Below are positions 20,409 to 33,289 of a DNA stretch of 64,000 nucleotides, in pieces; within the stretch, counting starts at the first letter, position 1; every line of letters begins with the position of its first letter. The stretch is taken from NCBI GenBank assembly GCA_963971405.1, contig OZ020490.1:33319464-33383463 (forward strand). Direction: 5' to 3'. A program made the translations under genes and the position numbers. The notes beneath the pieces are model-generated. The model did not search any database and was not told where the DNA came from. It saw only the letters and a list, made by a program, of their open reading frames with translations. This DNA comes from Psococerastis gibbosa. Its lineage: Eukaryota > Arthropoda > Insecta > Psocodea > Psocidae.

Positions 20409-23400
20409 ATGATTATCTTACGAAGGAGCAAAATTTTCGTAAGGGTGTATTAATTATATGACATCTAATTTAATTTTACATATTATATTTAAAGATTAAT
20501 TGCATGCAAATGAATAATACATCCAAATCTCTAGGGATTAGAGCAACTCCCACGGCTTGACAAAGGGTTAATTGAAATTACATTGCCGGTTGTGTTAATA
20601 TACTATAGTTATTGCAGGCATGGACCTCATTGTCATCGACCAATTAGGGTGGAGCCTATTGTCAGGGGAATGTAGCAAACATCTTGAAAAAATGTAACTC
20701 ATCACCAATTCACCCATCAGATCAATGCCCCAATCGTGTCCAACCAATCAAAATATTGACATTTGACGACATTACTCTATGGATTCTTACAAGAAAGAGG
20801 TTCATTGAAGCTTTACTGATTTGTTTACCATCGCGTTTGTGATGAACGATCTGACAACTCGTTGCAGTGATTTATAACCGAATATTAAAAATATCTATTT
20901 TATTTTCAAAATTCAAGAATACAAAATCAAAACCCATTGTTCCTGCCTAAATGGTGAAATTCCCTAAAAAAATCATTTTTGTTTTCAGAACACATTTCAA
21001 GAACAGTTCAAAGCAACTTATATTACATTTTCATTATTAAACTCATATGTACCATGCATAGACATTTTAATGCCCAAATTCATATGCAAATTATTATTTA
21101 TAACTGCTTTAATACCAGTGATATATGGCGCCGTTTATGTATCACATGTGTTTTATTTCATAATGTTTAAAAGTCAAAATCTGTCAAAATCTCTTTATTT
21201 GTTCATTCTGCGTCGTCAAGTTATAATTCTCTATTGTTTGTTTAAACATGCGTTGAATATGTTCCGAACAAAGCGTTATGATAAGTTGTTTCGTGTTTGG
21301 AATGAAAATTTTCATTCTGATGGTGATGCAAAAGGAAAACAGGTAGGTCTTAGTTGTGTTAATTACAAGGCGAATTCATTCGGAGGTGACCAGGACTCGA
21401 CACTCACGTAAACTGACTGGTATAGTCTCAACGCGTTATCATGCCCCCCCCCCTCATGTTTTCCTGCCAACGTTGTGTACACTACCAAGTTTGCTGCTGT
21501 TTTGAACACATTCCTTTTCCAAAATAGGTGCTTATCAGTGTTCAACATAATCTTTGAAGTTTACATTATATATTTTACACATATTGATTAGGCGGGTATT
21601 CCACATACGTACATCGTCAATGAAAATTATGAAATTGAAGAACATTACAATTTTACAGATCATTGATCATAGAGTAAAATCACAAACAAACAAACTAAAA
21701 TTAAAAAATGGCGTCATGGGATATGTCAAGTACAATTATTTTAATTGATATTTTTTAAAAAACAGTTTTCATCCATTAAACAGATCGGTGAAGGCCGATC
21801 TTACTTCGGATCTCCTACTTTTATTAGGTTTTATCAAAAATAATAGGTGTACGAAGAAAACAAATACAAACAAAATTTCAAAAAACAAATGCAAACAAAT
21901 TTCAAAAATTTGGCGCATACGTTTCAATAGAAAATTGTCAATTTTTGAAAAACATGTGGAATGGGCGCCATCAATGAAAAATTGAAATGTCCTTCAATTT
22001 CATAATTTTCATTGACGATGTACGTATGTGGAATACCCGCCTTTCGAAAGGATGCATAGGTGCCCAATCTTCATAAAAAAAAAGTCCTGTTTATGTTCAT
22101 ATGATTGCAAAGGCTTCCACGTCTGGAGTTACGTGATTGGTGATGGTTGTTTCAGAGGTTATTTAACATAGTTTTTTTAACTCTTCAGGAGATAATTGAA
22201 TGTAAAATGAAGAAATCTTACAAATACTTATGTTATTACTATGTGGTTTGTGGAATTTGGCCACACTCATTCGCTATAAGGTTTATTCTGGACCCTCAAG
22301 CAAGTTGGACCTTTGTGAATTGGGTACCACATAGTGCAGATGATCCGAACCATATACTGTATGGAACACTTCACAATGTTCTTTACCTACTGGTAGCTAC
22401 TTTTGGGTATGTATCATCATTGAATTCTTAATACCAAACACGTGTCCAAGGGGGGGGGGCACAGGGGACATGCCCCCCCTCCCCCAATTGTCAGATTCAC
22501 TGTTCTCCAAGTCCTGACGCCGTGCTGAATATAGTTTTGTAAATGGTATGATCACCCATTTATTTATAGTCATTGATGGTGATTTTTTTACATCTTTTAT
22601 GCACGGCAAAAAAGGCGTTTAAAAGAACCGGTCCGAGTTTACTCGAACATGCTTTCCAATTTATCAAAATTAGTAGATGGACAAAATGAGTAATTTCATG
22701 GTAAATAATAATTTTCCAATGTTTAAATTTCCGATATCTCGGGGGGGGGGGGGGGGGGGGTGTCCACCTGACGTCACTGGAGGTGAGGCAAATTCTAGAT
22801 AGGTCAGACCAACACATTAACACACAGCAATACTGGCCGGGCACGCAATGCATTTCAGCGTGAATTTTCTATCATTTTTTTTTACAAAACCAAATACTTT
22901 TCTGGGAAAGCAACCTGTCCGGTTTCGTTACTCAATTTAACACCTAAAACATGCCTGAAGGTATAAATAATCGATAGAAAGGTTTCGCAGACAAAATATT
23001 TTTTAGTCATTTTTCATTAAAATTTAGTTATTTTTATTTTTTTACCCCCAGAAGAACCTATCAAGGGGCCAGCGATCCCCCGCATTTCGTTAACATTAAT
23101 AACGACTACAATATATGTGAATTTAAAAGAAATCGTTAAAGCCGTTTTTGAGATATAATGTTTTTAGACGTTTTCTTGGAGTTTTTTGGGAATAAAACCC
23201 CCCAAATTGAGTTAGCCCCAAATAAAAAAAAAACTGTTCCGAGGTATGATTTTTGTGAACTTACATGCCGAATTTCATCAAAATCGACCGAGTAGTGTGC
23301 CCGGAAATCGACGCACAGACAGACAGACAGACATTTTGTAAAAACCACTTTTTTGGGTTCCTGGGACCTTAAAACGTGTAAATCCGTTGATATCTCGGAA

Positions 23401-26400
23401 TCGAAAATTTCGACCGTCACAAAGCTTTCCTTATACTACGTATAAATTGGAAAGCAAAAAGAATTGATTTTTCTGTCTCCCCCCCCCCCCCCACCAAACA
23501 AAATGCTGGATACGTGTTTGTATAACACTAGTGTTATTTATTCAATGGTACCATGTAGGGCTGCTTCTGGTAAACAACTTGACGAAATGGTAACAATAAA
23601 ATAATGCAAGATAAGGCAGGTCATGCTAACAATCATACAATACATACATGTTTTTATGCATACATTTTTATTTTATTTTTTATTGATCCAGAATATTCTA
23701 AATTTCCTATTTCCGGATGTACTAGCTTTATAGTTTACCGTACCATACCATACTCATTAAATTTTTTAATTGTAATATTATGCAAGTATATTAGGAAATT
23801 AAATGATATGTTATATTATATTTTATAGAAACGTTTCGTATCACGCTGTAAATATTCACGGATTAATATTATTATCAACGCAGTTTCAAATCTTGAAAGA
23901 AAATCTTAAAAAAGCTATGCAAGCCGTTCATGCCGACAAAAATGGGATGAGGGTTGGACATGAAAATGGTAAGTTTTATATTTATGGCCTATCTGTTAAC
24001 AAGGCCGTAGCCAGAGGGGGGGGGTTCATGGGGCTTCAACCCCCCGAAATGAAATGGCTTGACACTAGATAGAATCGGATTTTGAGAGGAAAAATAATAA
24101 CAACTATGTAATATCCAATGAAATTTCTGAACCCCCCCCCCCCCAAAAAAAAAATCCTGGCTACGGCCTTTTCTGTAAATATTGTAGATGCATTAAAGTA
24201 GTGCATATTTAACAGGAGCTATTTATTCAAAGAATAAAAGTTTGCTATTTAATTTACCGTAAATTATGCCCAAAGTGTCTTCAGGTATTACGCTGCTGCC
24301 TAAGTACTTTAATTGTTTCATACTGCTGACGGCTACTACAAAATGTGCTGCCATAGCTTAGCTAACGAATAATAATTAAAAATATAAAATAAAATAAATA
24401 AAATTGAACATAGAACTAATTCATCCAGCTTTTCACAGGCAGTGTCAATAAAGAGCTGATAAACTGGATAAAGTGTCATCAGAGAACATTAAGGTAAATG
24501 CTGTATTTTTTAAATATTTCTATCTAATTTAGACACCATGGACGGATACAGGGGGGAGGGTGGGGGGGTCGCTGCCCCCAAAAATTTATAACACTCTAAT
24601 TTAATCGATACTATATAAATAAATAAATATATGCATATATTTCTGTTAAATTACACAATACAAGTAATCAACAAGTAATTGACAAGAAATTATAAATCGT
24701 CAAAATATCGTCAAAATCAGGTAGTTCTGTCATTGTCATTGTGCTAGTGCCTCAGTGACAGTGTAGACAGCTTTCGCTAGGAGATGGTTTCTAAGCAATT
24801 TAGGGAAGTTGGAAGCATTTCTCTCCACTCTCAGTTCAATCTGGAGTTTTCTAAGGTAGGCGAAACCTTGTAGTATAGGATCCAGTCGCTCAGACTTGGC
24901 TGTGCGTGGCGCTGTCCTTACAAGGTCTCCCCGTTGCCTCTTGAACATATGTTTGTTCTATTTTGACCCACAAACCCCCCCCCCCCACCCCACCCCAAAT
25001 GGGCTGGATCCGTCTCTGGCCGACACCTACCATTGAATGAGTAGGCTATATCCACGCTAACGGTGCTCACCATTTTTCCTCATTTGTTTATGTATTCATA
25101 TTGGACGTGGAATTTATCATGGTTCTTACAATTCATTATTTACATGAACAAATGGAGCACTTGTTAATTAATTAAACCACTGGACTATGAAACGGAAGAT
25201 CGAGGCTCGAGACAGGGAATTAAGGAAGAGATGTTTTTTTCAATGATCTATCCAACCCTGATGAACCTTGCATTGATATGGGCCGTGGTCGTGTGGTCAG
25301 ACAGCTGGCATACCAATCGGGAGAACAGTAGCCCTCTAAACACTTGACCGGGATCGGATTTACTTAATAATTCAGAGTAGGCTATAATGCAAGAGAAATG
25401 AGTCAATCGTTAAAAACCATCAGTTCTTATTAGTACTAAGCCTGATGTTGCAAGTAGCACCCACCCCCGAAACGTCACCCCATCCCCTGACAATGGGCTA
25501 ATTGTTCGATGACTGTGTGGTGCCACTAATGCCTATTAACACAGCAGAAATTGTAAGTCAAACTAACCCTTTGTAAAATACAGTAAAGAACTTTCATCAT
25601 TTCTAACAAAATGAATTTTCTTGTAGGTGGGCAAAGGATATGGTAGATCTATACTCATTGGAAATAGCAAATAAATATTTTTTAATTGGGGCATACACCG
25701 CTCTAGCTGTCTTTTACTGCTTGTTGGTAAGTAAAAGTAAGTAAAAATGTATTCCTCCAAAACATTACAGAATATGGTAGTGTGCACAGCGTTGGCAGGG
25801 GAACATGATGGGACATGATAACGCGCTGAGACTATACCAGTCAGCCTAAGTGCGCGTCGAGTCCTGGTCACCTCCGATTTAATCGTGTGACTCTACCCTG
25901 TTCCCCAAGTGGTTCGGAATCCACTATAATCAGGAGGTCCACCCTGTCAGTCAATTCCCCTTCCCCCGAGGGGAAAGAGTCTGCCCTTAGCGTGCCTGAA
26001 GTTAACAAACAGACTCACTCCCCCCGCCAGGCTGATAAAAAAAGCAGAAATGCTGGATGCGGGCGTTGGAAAGAAACAAACAAAAACTTACGAATTATTA
26101 ATTTTCGTTGGAGCAAGGCCTGCTGGATATACAGTACAATCTAATATTAATTAAAACCCCCTTATTTCTAGGGAACGGGACCATTTCAAGAGGTTGTCAT
26201 GATTTTTTTAATATTCAGTGGTTACGTAACTATTCTTTTTTACTCCACTACAATTATGGAGGACATCTTCTCACAGGTAGGTACTCTATACCTAGTTTAA
26301 TGTATGAGGTAGATAAGCCTGTGAACAATACCTTTTAGAACTTTCTTCTCCTTTTTCTTCAAATGCCTCTTCTATCGATGAGAGGCGATCAACATGGCAA

Positions 26401-29400
26401 CAATAGTCATCATGACTATTTGAATCGATTTGAGCCTAAAGCTGAAGGGAGCATACAAAATCTCCCCGCCTGCGGGCTTGCTATGGCGATTATTGCTTTG
26501 CAATTTATACGTAGTATAAGGAAAGCTTTGTGATGGTCGACATTTTCGATTCCGAGATTTCAACCGATTTACACGTTTTGAGGTCCCAGGAACCCAAAAA
26601 AGTGGTTTCTATGAAATGTCTCTCTGTCGCTTTGTCTGTCTGTCTGTCTGTCTGTCTGTGCGTCGATTTCCGGGCAAACTACTAGGTCGATTTTGATGAA
26701 ATTTTGCATGTAGGTTTACAAAAATCATACCTCGGAACGATGTTTTTTATTGGGGCTAACTCAATTTGGGGCGTTTCATTCTCAAAAAACTCCAAAAAAA
26801 CGTCTAAAAAATTATTTCTCAAAAACGGCTCCAACGATTTCTTTTCAATTCACATATATTGTAGTCGTTATTAATGTTAACGAAATACGGGGGATCGCTG
26901 GCCCCTTGATAGATTGCTTCTGGGGGTAAAAAATAAAAATAACTAAATTTTGATGAAAAATGAAAAAAACATTATTTTTCTGCGAAGCCTTTCTAACGAT
27001 GATTTATACCTTCAGGCGTGTTTTAGGTGTTAAATTGAGTAACGAAACCGGACAGGTTGCTTTCCCAGAAAAGCAATTGATTTTGTAAAAAAAAAGTTTT
27101 TTTTGAAAAAATGATAGAAAATTCACGCTCGCTCAAATGCATTGCGTGCCCTGCCAGTATTGCTGTGTGGTAATGTGTTGGTCTGACCTATCTAGAATTT
27201 ACCTCACCTCCAGTGACGTCAGGTGGACAACCCCCCCCCCCCCCCCCGAGATATCGGAAATTTAGCCATAGGAAAATTATTTACCATGAAATTACCCATT
27301 TTCTCTATCTACTAATTTTGATAAATTGGAGAGCATGTTCGAGTAAACTCGGACCGGTTCTTTTAATTATAAACTGGGATTGAAAATGTTAACAATATAA
27401 TTTTACAATGTGTGACGCTCTTATGCGCAACTTGGTAGTTTTCCTCCTTCATTTGGTCATAGCATGATCCAAATATGTTAAAACAAAGTTAAGTAACGAC
27501 TTTCCGAGTATAGCTGGGATCAGCGGGTGTGAGATCGATCTACAGCCAAGCTAAGCATAGGGAAGCAAATACAACTTAGTTTCTTATCGGTTTCCCTGCT
27601 GAAAGCTGTAGACTGGTCTCGCAATGAGGTTCTGTAGGGACAGTTTTGGTCACTAGGTTCGCTAACGACAAACCGATATCCATATTATTCAAAATGGCCG
27701 CCGTTTGCATACGAAAACTAAGCTCTTAGCATCTAATTAATTCTTTTAATATTTTTTATAATATTTTTACTATGCCTGGACCTTATTTCGCTGCATATAA
27801 TTTAATATATATATATTCTCCATGAGTTATAGCAAAATATCACTCTAAAATAATACGTAATTAAAAATCATTTTAAAATAGTATTGAGGCTTATGGAAAA
27901 ATCAACGCTTTGATATCATTGCAACTGGTGCTGCCATCTACAAAATGACGCCACAAATGAACCCCATTGGCTGATCGCCATCACTTGAAGAACAGCCAGC
28001 ACGGAGAAAGGTTTTGTTGAAGTCTATACTGGGTGATAACCAAATCATAGTGTGTGAGAAAAGTGGATGTACAGTAAGGTAATTGATATTATGTGTACGG
28101 ATCCAGCCGAATGTGAGTATGAACATAAACGGCTGTGGGGATGGGAATGCCCCCCCCCCTCCTTTATTTAACAACCCTTTGAGTTTTTCCTACATTTTAA
28201 TCATATATTGCAACTGCGGCCTGCGGCGAGTCGCCACGTCGCGGCTCGACTCCCACGGCAACGCCGACTTATCCCTACTTTAGCAGCAAGTTTTCGTCAG
28301 TGTGTAATTCCAAGAATCGTAGTGAACTTCAAAGACATTATAATAGGAGAATGTGAAAATGTAATAATAATAACCGAATAATAAATGAGTTTTTGTGAAA
28401 ATGTAATAATAATAAATGAGTTTTTCCTTAGCAGTAAGTCCTGAATCCACTGAAACTGTTGAAGCAGATCAGCTGATAGTGCGGGCTAGTCGGAAGAGTG
28501 TTAGGTCGGGAAATCTTGGCAAAGGTGAGTCGAGCGAAGATGCTGGCCTCACAAATTTACAAGTTTACATTTTTAACTGCAGGGATAAGTTTATATAAAA
28601 CATTCGTGTAAAAAACGGCATAATACGCCCTGAGACCGCAGACCACCCAACGGCCATTTCTTCTTCCTCTTCTTCTAATGCTTCTTCTATCGCAGATTAG
28701 CGATCAACATGACAATGTAGTCCTTATAACTATACTAGGGAATTGCAATGCAGTGGTTTCCCGTTGCTTTCTACATCCTTATGCCGTTGACTCATCATTG
28801 CGTTCCTCCATCCTGGGGATCAGTTTCCCAACCCTAGGATCAAGGCCGTGCTCAGGTTTTGATGTCGGGGGGGGGGGGGGGGTCCAATTTTTTTTTAACG
28901 TAATTTATTAATGAATTAATGGATAAATTCGTCAAATCATACAGGTTTACATAAAAAAAATTATTTACGGGGGGGGGGGGGTACGGACCCCATGGACCAC
29001 TCCCCTGGACACGGCCATGCCTAGGATAAAAAAGTTGCTTCTCACCACGAGGAGGTACAGATTTTATGGATTATCGCGTCTTCGCCTCTGAGATCATAAG
29101 GCATTACTCAGAAGCAGGCGCGGATCTAGAATGGGACCAAGGAGGGGGCTAAGATTAAATACGAATATTTTTTGAAAAATAAGCCTGAAATATTGAGGTT
29201 TTTACGCATTTTCAGAGCAATAAGGGTTCTATATTATAGGTTATTAATACAATCGACGACAAGGCGGGTCCGGGGGTCTCCCCTGGGAGGAAATTTGTAA
29301 AAAAAATAGGACAGAAATAGTGGGGTTTTACGCATTTTGAGAAACCTAATGGGGGGGGGGATTATGGCCCCATAGCGTGTTCTTCACACTTTCTTATTTC

Positions 29401-30770
29401 ATACTATGATGTTTCCTTCTTGCATACATATTGAAAATAAAGGAGAAAAAAAACTATTTTATTATGCTTCATGAAATAGAGTAGAAGATCCGCCATGAAC
29501 CTAAAGTGCCCAAATATACCCATCTTTAAAGATAAATTGAGAAAGGCCGTACTTGTACTCCTCCAATTGCGGTGATGGGAAATAGCGAGAAATTATGTGT
29601 TTTGGCAACTTTTGTTTTACCATTATAAGAAGACCTAATTTCCAACTGGACTAACGTTTATGAGTGAAAGTTTATCCGTTTGATGACGTCCAATTTATTT
29701 TACAGAGTGAACAATTATTTGGCGAAATCTATGAGAAACCGTGGTACGCTTGCAATAAAAGGATGAAAAATAACCTGTACATCATTTCAATGTATTGCAA
29801 TGCAAGGCCTGTAACCTTTCGAGCATTTGGCGTTCTTGACGACGACTCAAAATGCTTTTCTTCGGTAAGTTTGATATAAGATAGTACACAGTACATTTTA
29901 TTTCAGCAATATTTGTAGGTACAAATCACTACAGTGAACGTACTGCTTTTTTTAATTCTTTTAAATTGGTGATCATCATGGCAATTTCGACATTGGAGAC
30001 TGCTGCTTTGAAAAGGGAAGTAGCTAGTGCATTTGCCGAACCACTGTCTCGCAGCTTTATGTCCTTCAATCTTCCTTTGGATTATTAGTGCTGAAGGCGA
30101 TGCTATTCGTTTCTCATGACATGGCCGAAGTATGTTAGTTTCCGTTTCTTAACCGTCAGCAACAACGCGGCATCTGTACCCATTCGCATCAGGACCTCAG
30201 TAACTCACCTCAGAACTTTTCAGGATACTATTGCTGCACTGTTCAATGCGACGATACTGGTTTTCCACATATGAATGAAAGTCATGAAAAGTAACGGCTT
30301 TTTGATTATTTCTGATTTTTTGGATTTATCTCCCACACCAGTAAACTACAATAATACCATAATACAATATACTTACTTAATTAATACAATACTCTGACTG
30401 TCCGTTTTGCTATGAGCACGACGGGTTCATTAGCAGGTTGCCATGTTTTTTTTTAATGTTCTTAAATGCCTATTATTCAGTAGGGCTACTCAAGTTGGAG
30501 GCCGCGGGGAATGCCGACTGGGGAAGAATTAAAGAGGAGAACAGTGGGGAATTATTATTTAAAACTCAATGAAAAATGAAAAATGTAGTGGCGGCAACGT
30601 GGGGTGAGAAAAATCTACTTTTAATGATAAATACAATACAAAACAAACGCGCGTTCCCTCGCACGGATTATTAATTTTTCTATTCATTGATAATTTTAAC
30701 ATTTTAATTTCAGGCGATACAAGTTGCTTACCAGTTCCTAACCTTCTTATTAAACGCCCAGAGTATTTAA
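20409..30770 (+). CDS. Odorant receptor 2 of the array (insect OR, 7tm_6), nine exons, 405 aa
   Basis: Second complete receptor of the tandem array, same presumed role as OR1. Exons: 20409-20438, 20989-21342, 22189-22406, 23829-23968, 24439-24493, 25627-25726, 26172-26276, 29706-29864, 30714-30770. Phases are identical to OR1 and donors are mostly strong (gtaggt, gtatgt, gtaagt). The initiator exon gives MIILRRSKIF and is followed by gtaagg; its length (30 nt) and phase match OR1 and OR4. Family marks: NTFQEQFK at the second exon, RVWNENFH, NWVPHSADDPNH, WIKCHQRTL, WAKDMVDLYSLEIANKY, PWYACNKRMKNNL, TFRAFG and the C-terminal AYQFLTFLL. Exon 5 (55 nt) is the shortest of the variable linker exons in the array. 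Introns carry an A element, SINE C copies, a LINE J copy and G-tract palindromes. No frame lesion is seen. Confidence 0.9.
21363..21500 (-). mobile_element. SINE C fragment, reverse
   Basis: Minus strand carries AACTTGGTAGTGTACACAAC, a G-tract, and GTGAGTGTCGAGTCCTGGTC, as in 33503-33867. Lies just after OR2 exon 20989-21342. Confidence 0.5.
21591..22041. mobile_element. MITE with perfect 50-bp terminal inverted repeats
   Basis: Left arm 21591-21640 starts GGCGGGTATTCCACATACG; right arm 21992-22041 is its exact reverse complement over 50 bases. The ATTCCAC motif at the end is shared with the palindromes at 36262, 41787, 61749 and 62950. Lies in OR2. Confidence 0.8.
22623..23455 (-). mobile_element. 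A element, nearly complete, reverse
   Basis: Minus strand from TTGCTTTCCAATTTATACG (23455) through a short (TCTG) core (23320-23335) and a C-tract, to the CGAGTAAACTCGGACCGG end (22625). Lies in OR2 between exons 22189-22406 and 23829-23968. Confidence 0.65.
24000..24172. mobile_element. D-type palindromic element with G/C-tract ends
   Basis: AAGGCCGTAGCCAG then a G run at the left; a C run then CTGGCTACGGCCTT at the right. Internal CGAAATGAAATGGCTTGACA. Copies at 45391-45561 and 49338-49528; diverged relative at 40974-41408. Lies immediately after the OR2 donor at 23969. Confidence 0.6.
24537..25025. mobile_element. F-type G/C-tract element interrupted by LINE J
   Basis: Left end GACGGATACAGGGGGGAGG, right end ATGGGCTGGATCCGTCTC. 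The copy at 35572-35735 has the same ends but no insert. The difference is the LINE J fragment at 24605-24950. Confidence 0.6.
24605..24950 (-). mobile_element. LINE J 3' fragment
   Basis: Minus strand frame RGDLVRTAPRTAKSERLDPI continues through LQGFAYLRKLQIELR to a stop near 24736. The 3' UTR ends in an A/T-rich tail. 5' truncated. Confidence 0.65.
25743..26065 (+). mobile_element. SINE C copy
   Basis: Contains ATGGTAGTGTGCACAGCGTT, the B-box-like GTGGTTCGGAATCCACT and CAGGAGGTCCACCCTGTCAG, and ends in a CAAACAAAA tail. Starts about 15 bp after the OR2 donor at 25727. Confidence 0.55.
26494..27362 (+). mobile_element. A element, nearly complete
   Basis: From TTGCTTTGCAATTTATACG through (TCTG)n at 26634-26658, the C-tract at 27230-27247, and the terminal hairpin with GGACCGGTTCTT. 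Confidence 0.65.
27363..28660. other. OR2 intron stretch without identified features
   Basis: Only a C-tract near 28150 and short simple repeats; no exon, domain or element end recognised. Confidence 0.45.
28843..29021. mobile_element. E-type palindromic element with G/C-tract ends
   Basis: CAAGGCCGTGCTCAGGTTTT then a long G run; right end CCCCTGGACACGGCCATGC. Same interior as 39985-40161. Confidence 0.6.
29865..30713. other. Last intron of OR2
   Basis: A repeat I-like stretch near 29950-30060 (GGTGATCATCATGGCAATTT). Otherwise nothing identified. Confidence 0.45.
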
Positions 30771-31137
30771 TTTTGTATTAATTACGGTCACGGGTGCAAA
30801 ACCAATTAACTACAAATCTACAAAACTTCTCAATATAACGTTTGTATGTAAATATTGTACAATAGCTCTATGGAGCCAGGTATTGCACTTATATAATTAT
30901 AATTATAACTTTTACACTGTTTGTTATGCTTTTTTTAAATCACGCCATAGCATTAGTCTTCCACCGTTACCTTTCTTGGCTTTCTTGCAGGCCAATACAA
31001 CTCATAATCTGGTGAAACTCCGCTATTGAAAACAAAATGGTGAAAACGAAATGTTCGGTGAGATAATAGTGTCGCTGTTCTAACCTGTCTAACATTACGA
31101 ATCTTCTCAATATATGTACATTAACCGGTTCTTCTGC

Positions 31138-31209
31138 GGGCTAGTGGTCGTGCGGTTAAGACGACGCCCCGGTTAGGCGTTGATCATGGGTTCGAGTCTC
31201 ACCAAGCCA
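31138..31209 (+). repeat. tRNA-like head of SINE K
   Basis: CGGGCTAGTGGTCGTGCGGT start, ACGCC/GGCGT anticodon stem, GGTTCGAGTC B box, and CCAAGCC end. Loop CCGGTTA lacks U33, so it is not a functional tRNA. Confidence 0.55.
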
Positions 31210-31309
31210 AGAAATTATACATGGGATTAAAATCGACCATAGTGGATTTTTAGTAGGTGAATTCAATGATGGTAAGTCAAATGAAAGAATGTAAGATTTC
31301 TTGTTAGTC

Positions 31310-31600
31310 AACAGAGCCTGTTCCAAACTGCAGCAGTTCTAGTGTGTTCAGTGTTGGCAGAGGAACACGCTGGGACATGATATCACGTTGAGACTATATG
31401 TCACTGTGACTTTACTATGTTCCTCGATCAATGGCTCGGAATCCACTATAATGAGGAGGTTCCCCTTGTCAGTCAACTCCCCTTCTTCTTGAGGTGAAGA
31501 AGTCTACTCCTAGGGTGCCACAAGTTAAGAAACGGACTCCCAACAGGCTGGGAAGGTTGCTTATAAAGAAGAAATGCTTAACGTCGGTGTTGGAAAACAA
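31310..31600 (+). mobile_element. SINE C copy, diverged
   Basis: GTGTTGGCAGAGGAACACG, the B-box-like ATGGCTCGGAATCCACTATA, GAGGTTCCCCTTGTCAGTCA and an AAAACAAAAACAAAC tail. Confidence 0.5.
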
Positions 31601-32046
31601 AAACAAACACTATGTATCTGCTGCCGTTTCTGAACTACAGCGCCAAATGCGCTTATTCTGAGTTTTTTCTAATATGGCATTCGCTGGACCTAGAAATCTG
31701 AAATTTCGCCTGTAGGTAGGTAATAATCTAAAACTAACAGCAAAGTTGTAAAATCCAAAATATTCGCTGTCGTACCTGAACAACAGCGGAGAAATATAAA
31801 ACTAATGCGGCTTGTAGTTCTTAGATGCATGTTGCATTGTAATGTGTGCTTTCTTGCCTTATTAGTTACCTAAAACGCAGCCATATATTCTGAAAAATCC
31901 TGTGACTTATGAACTTAGCCCTCATCCCTATCTCATAACTTTAAAGAACTTGGCCAAATTTAAGATCTCATTACTTTGAATGGCTAAACTTTTTGCAAGA
32001 TCAGTGTTACTGGTGTTAGGTTTTTACACGAAGTGTTTTTATTGGA

Positions 32047-32156
32047 ATACGTAGTATAAGGAAAGCTTTGTGATGGTCGAAATTTTCGATTCCGATATTT
32101 CAACGGATTTACACGTTTTGAGGTCCCAGGAACCCAAAAAAGTGGTTTTTACGAAA

Positions 32157-32192
<36 letters not shown>

Positions 32193-32904
32193 GCTCTGTC
32201 TGTTCATTGATTTCCAGGCAAACTACTCGATTGATTTTGAAGCAATTTTTCATGTAGGTTCACAAAAAAACTATACCTCGAGACCATTAGACCATTTATT
32301 TTTATTTTGGTCTAACTCAATTTTGGGGGGTTTTATTCTCAAAAAACTCCAAAAAGACGTCTAAAAAATTATTTCTCAAAAACGGCTCAACGATTTCTTT
32401 TGAATTCACATATATTGTAGTCGTTATTAATGTTAACATAATGCGGTGAGTCGCTTGCCCCTTGCTAGTATGCTTCTGGGGGTAAAAAAACAAAAAAACA
32501 TCAATTTTAATGAAAAATGACCAAAAAATAATTCGTCTGTGGAACCTTTCTGTCGATGATTTCTACCTTCAGGTATTTTTTAGGTGTTAAATTGACTCAA
32601 GAAACTGGACAGGTCGCTTTCGAAAAAACAACTATTTGGTTTTGTGCAAAAAATTAAAGAAATTCACGCTCAAATGCATTGCGTGCCCTGCCATTATTAT
32701 TGTGTGGTAACGTGTTGGTCTGACCTATCTAGAATTATTTACCTCACCTCCAGTGACGTCATATGGACACAGCACCCCCCCCCCCCTCCCGTAGATATCC
32801 GAATGTTAACCATAGGAAAGTTATTTACCATGAAATTACTCATTTTCTCTCTCTACTAATTGATAAATTGGAAGGCATGTTCGAGTAAACTCGGACCGGT
32901 TCTT
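32047..32904 (+). mobile_element. A element, nearly complete
   Basis: TACGTAGTATAAGGAAAGC start, (TCTG)n at 32160-32191, a C-tract near 32776, and a hairpin with GGACCGGTTCTT. A reversed A fragment (ATTTCGTAAG to GCTTTCC) follows at about 32920-33030. Confidence 0.65.
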
Positions 32905-33289
32905 ATTATTGGTATTAGCAGACATTTCGTAAGTTCAGTTCTTAAAAAGCGTAAATCCGTTGAAATATCGAAATTGAAAATTATGACCTTCACAAAGCTT
33001 TCCCTACACTAAGGTATATAAATAGGAAAACAAAAATGGGGTGTGTGTCGTAAAGAAACACAATAGAAGTCAAAGATTGTATGGCCGGGAAACACTTCAA
33101 TTATTCACTTTTGAAAACGAGAAAGTTATAATGCGAGAAGAGCATATATGCCTTTTTCTTCTCCGATACCTGAAGGGATACCTAGTGATACCTAGTGGAC
33201 AATTGCAACACTAAGTTGCCACCCGACAAACTATAGTGGCGCTACTTTTCATCAAACAAAAAGGTAGCGGAAAAGATCTTAAAAGAGGA

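Noticed and set aside
27700-28300. Possible gene in OR2 intron around the C-tract
   Set aside because: Only short frames in both directions; no splice-supported coding structure.
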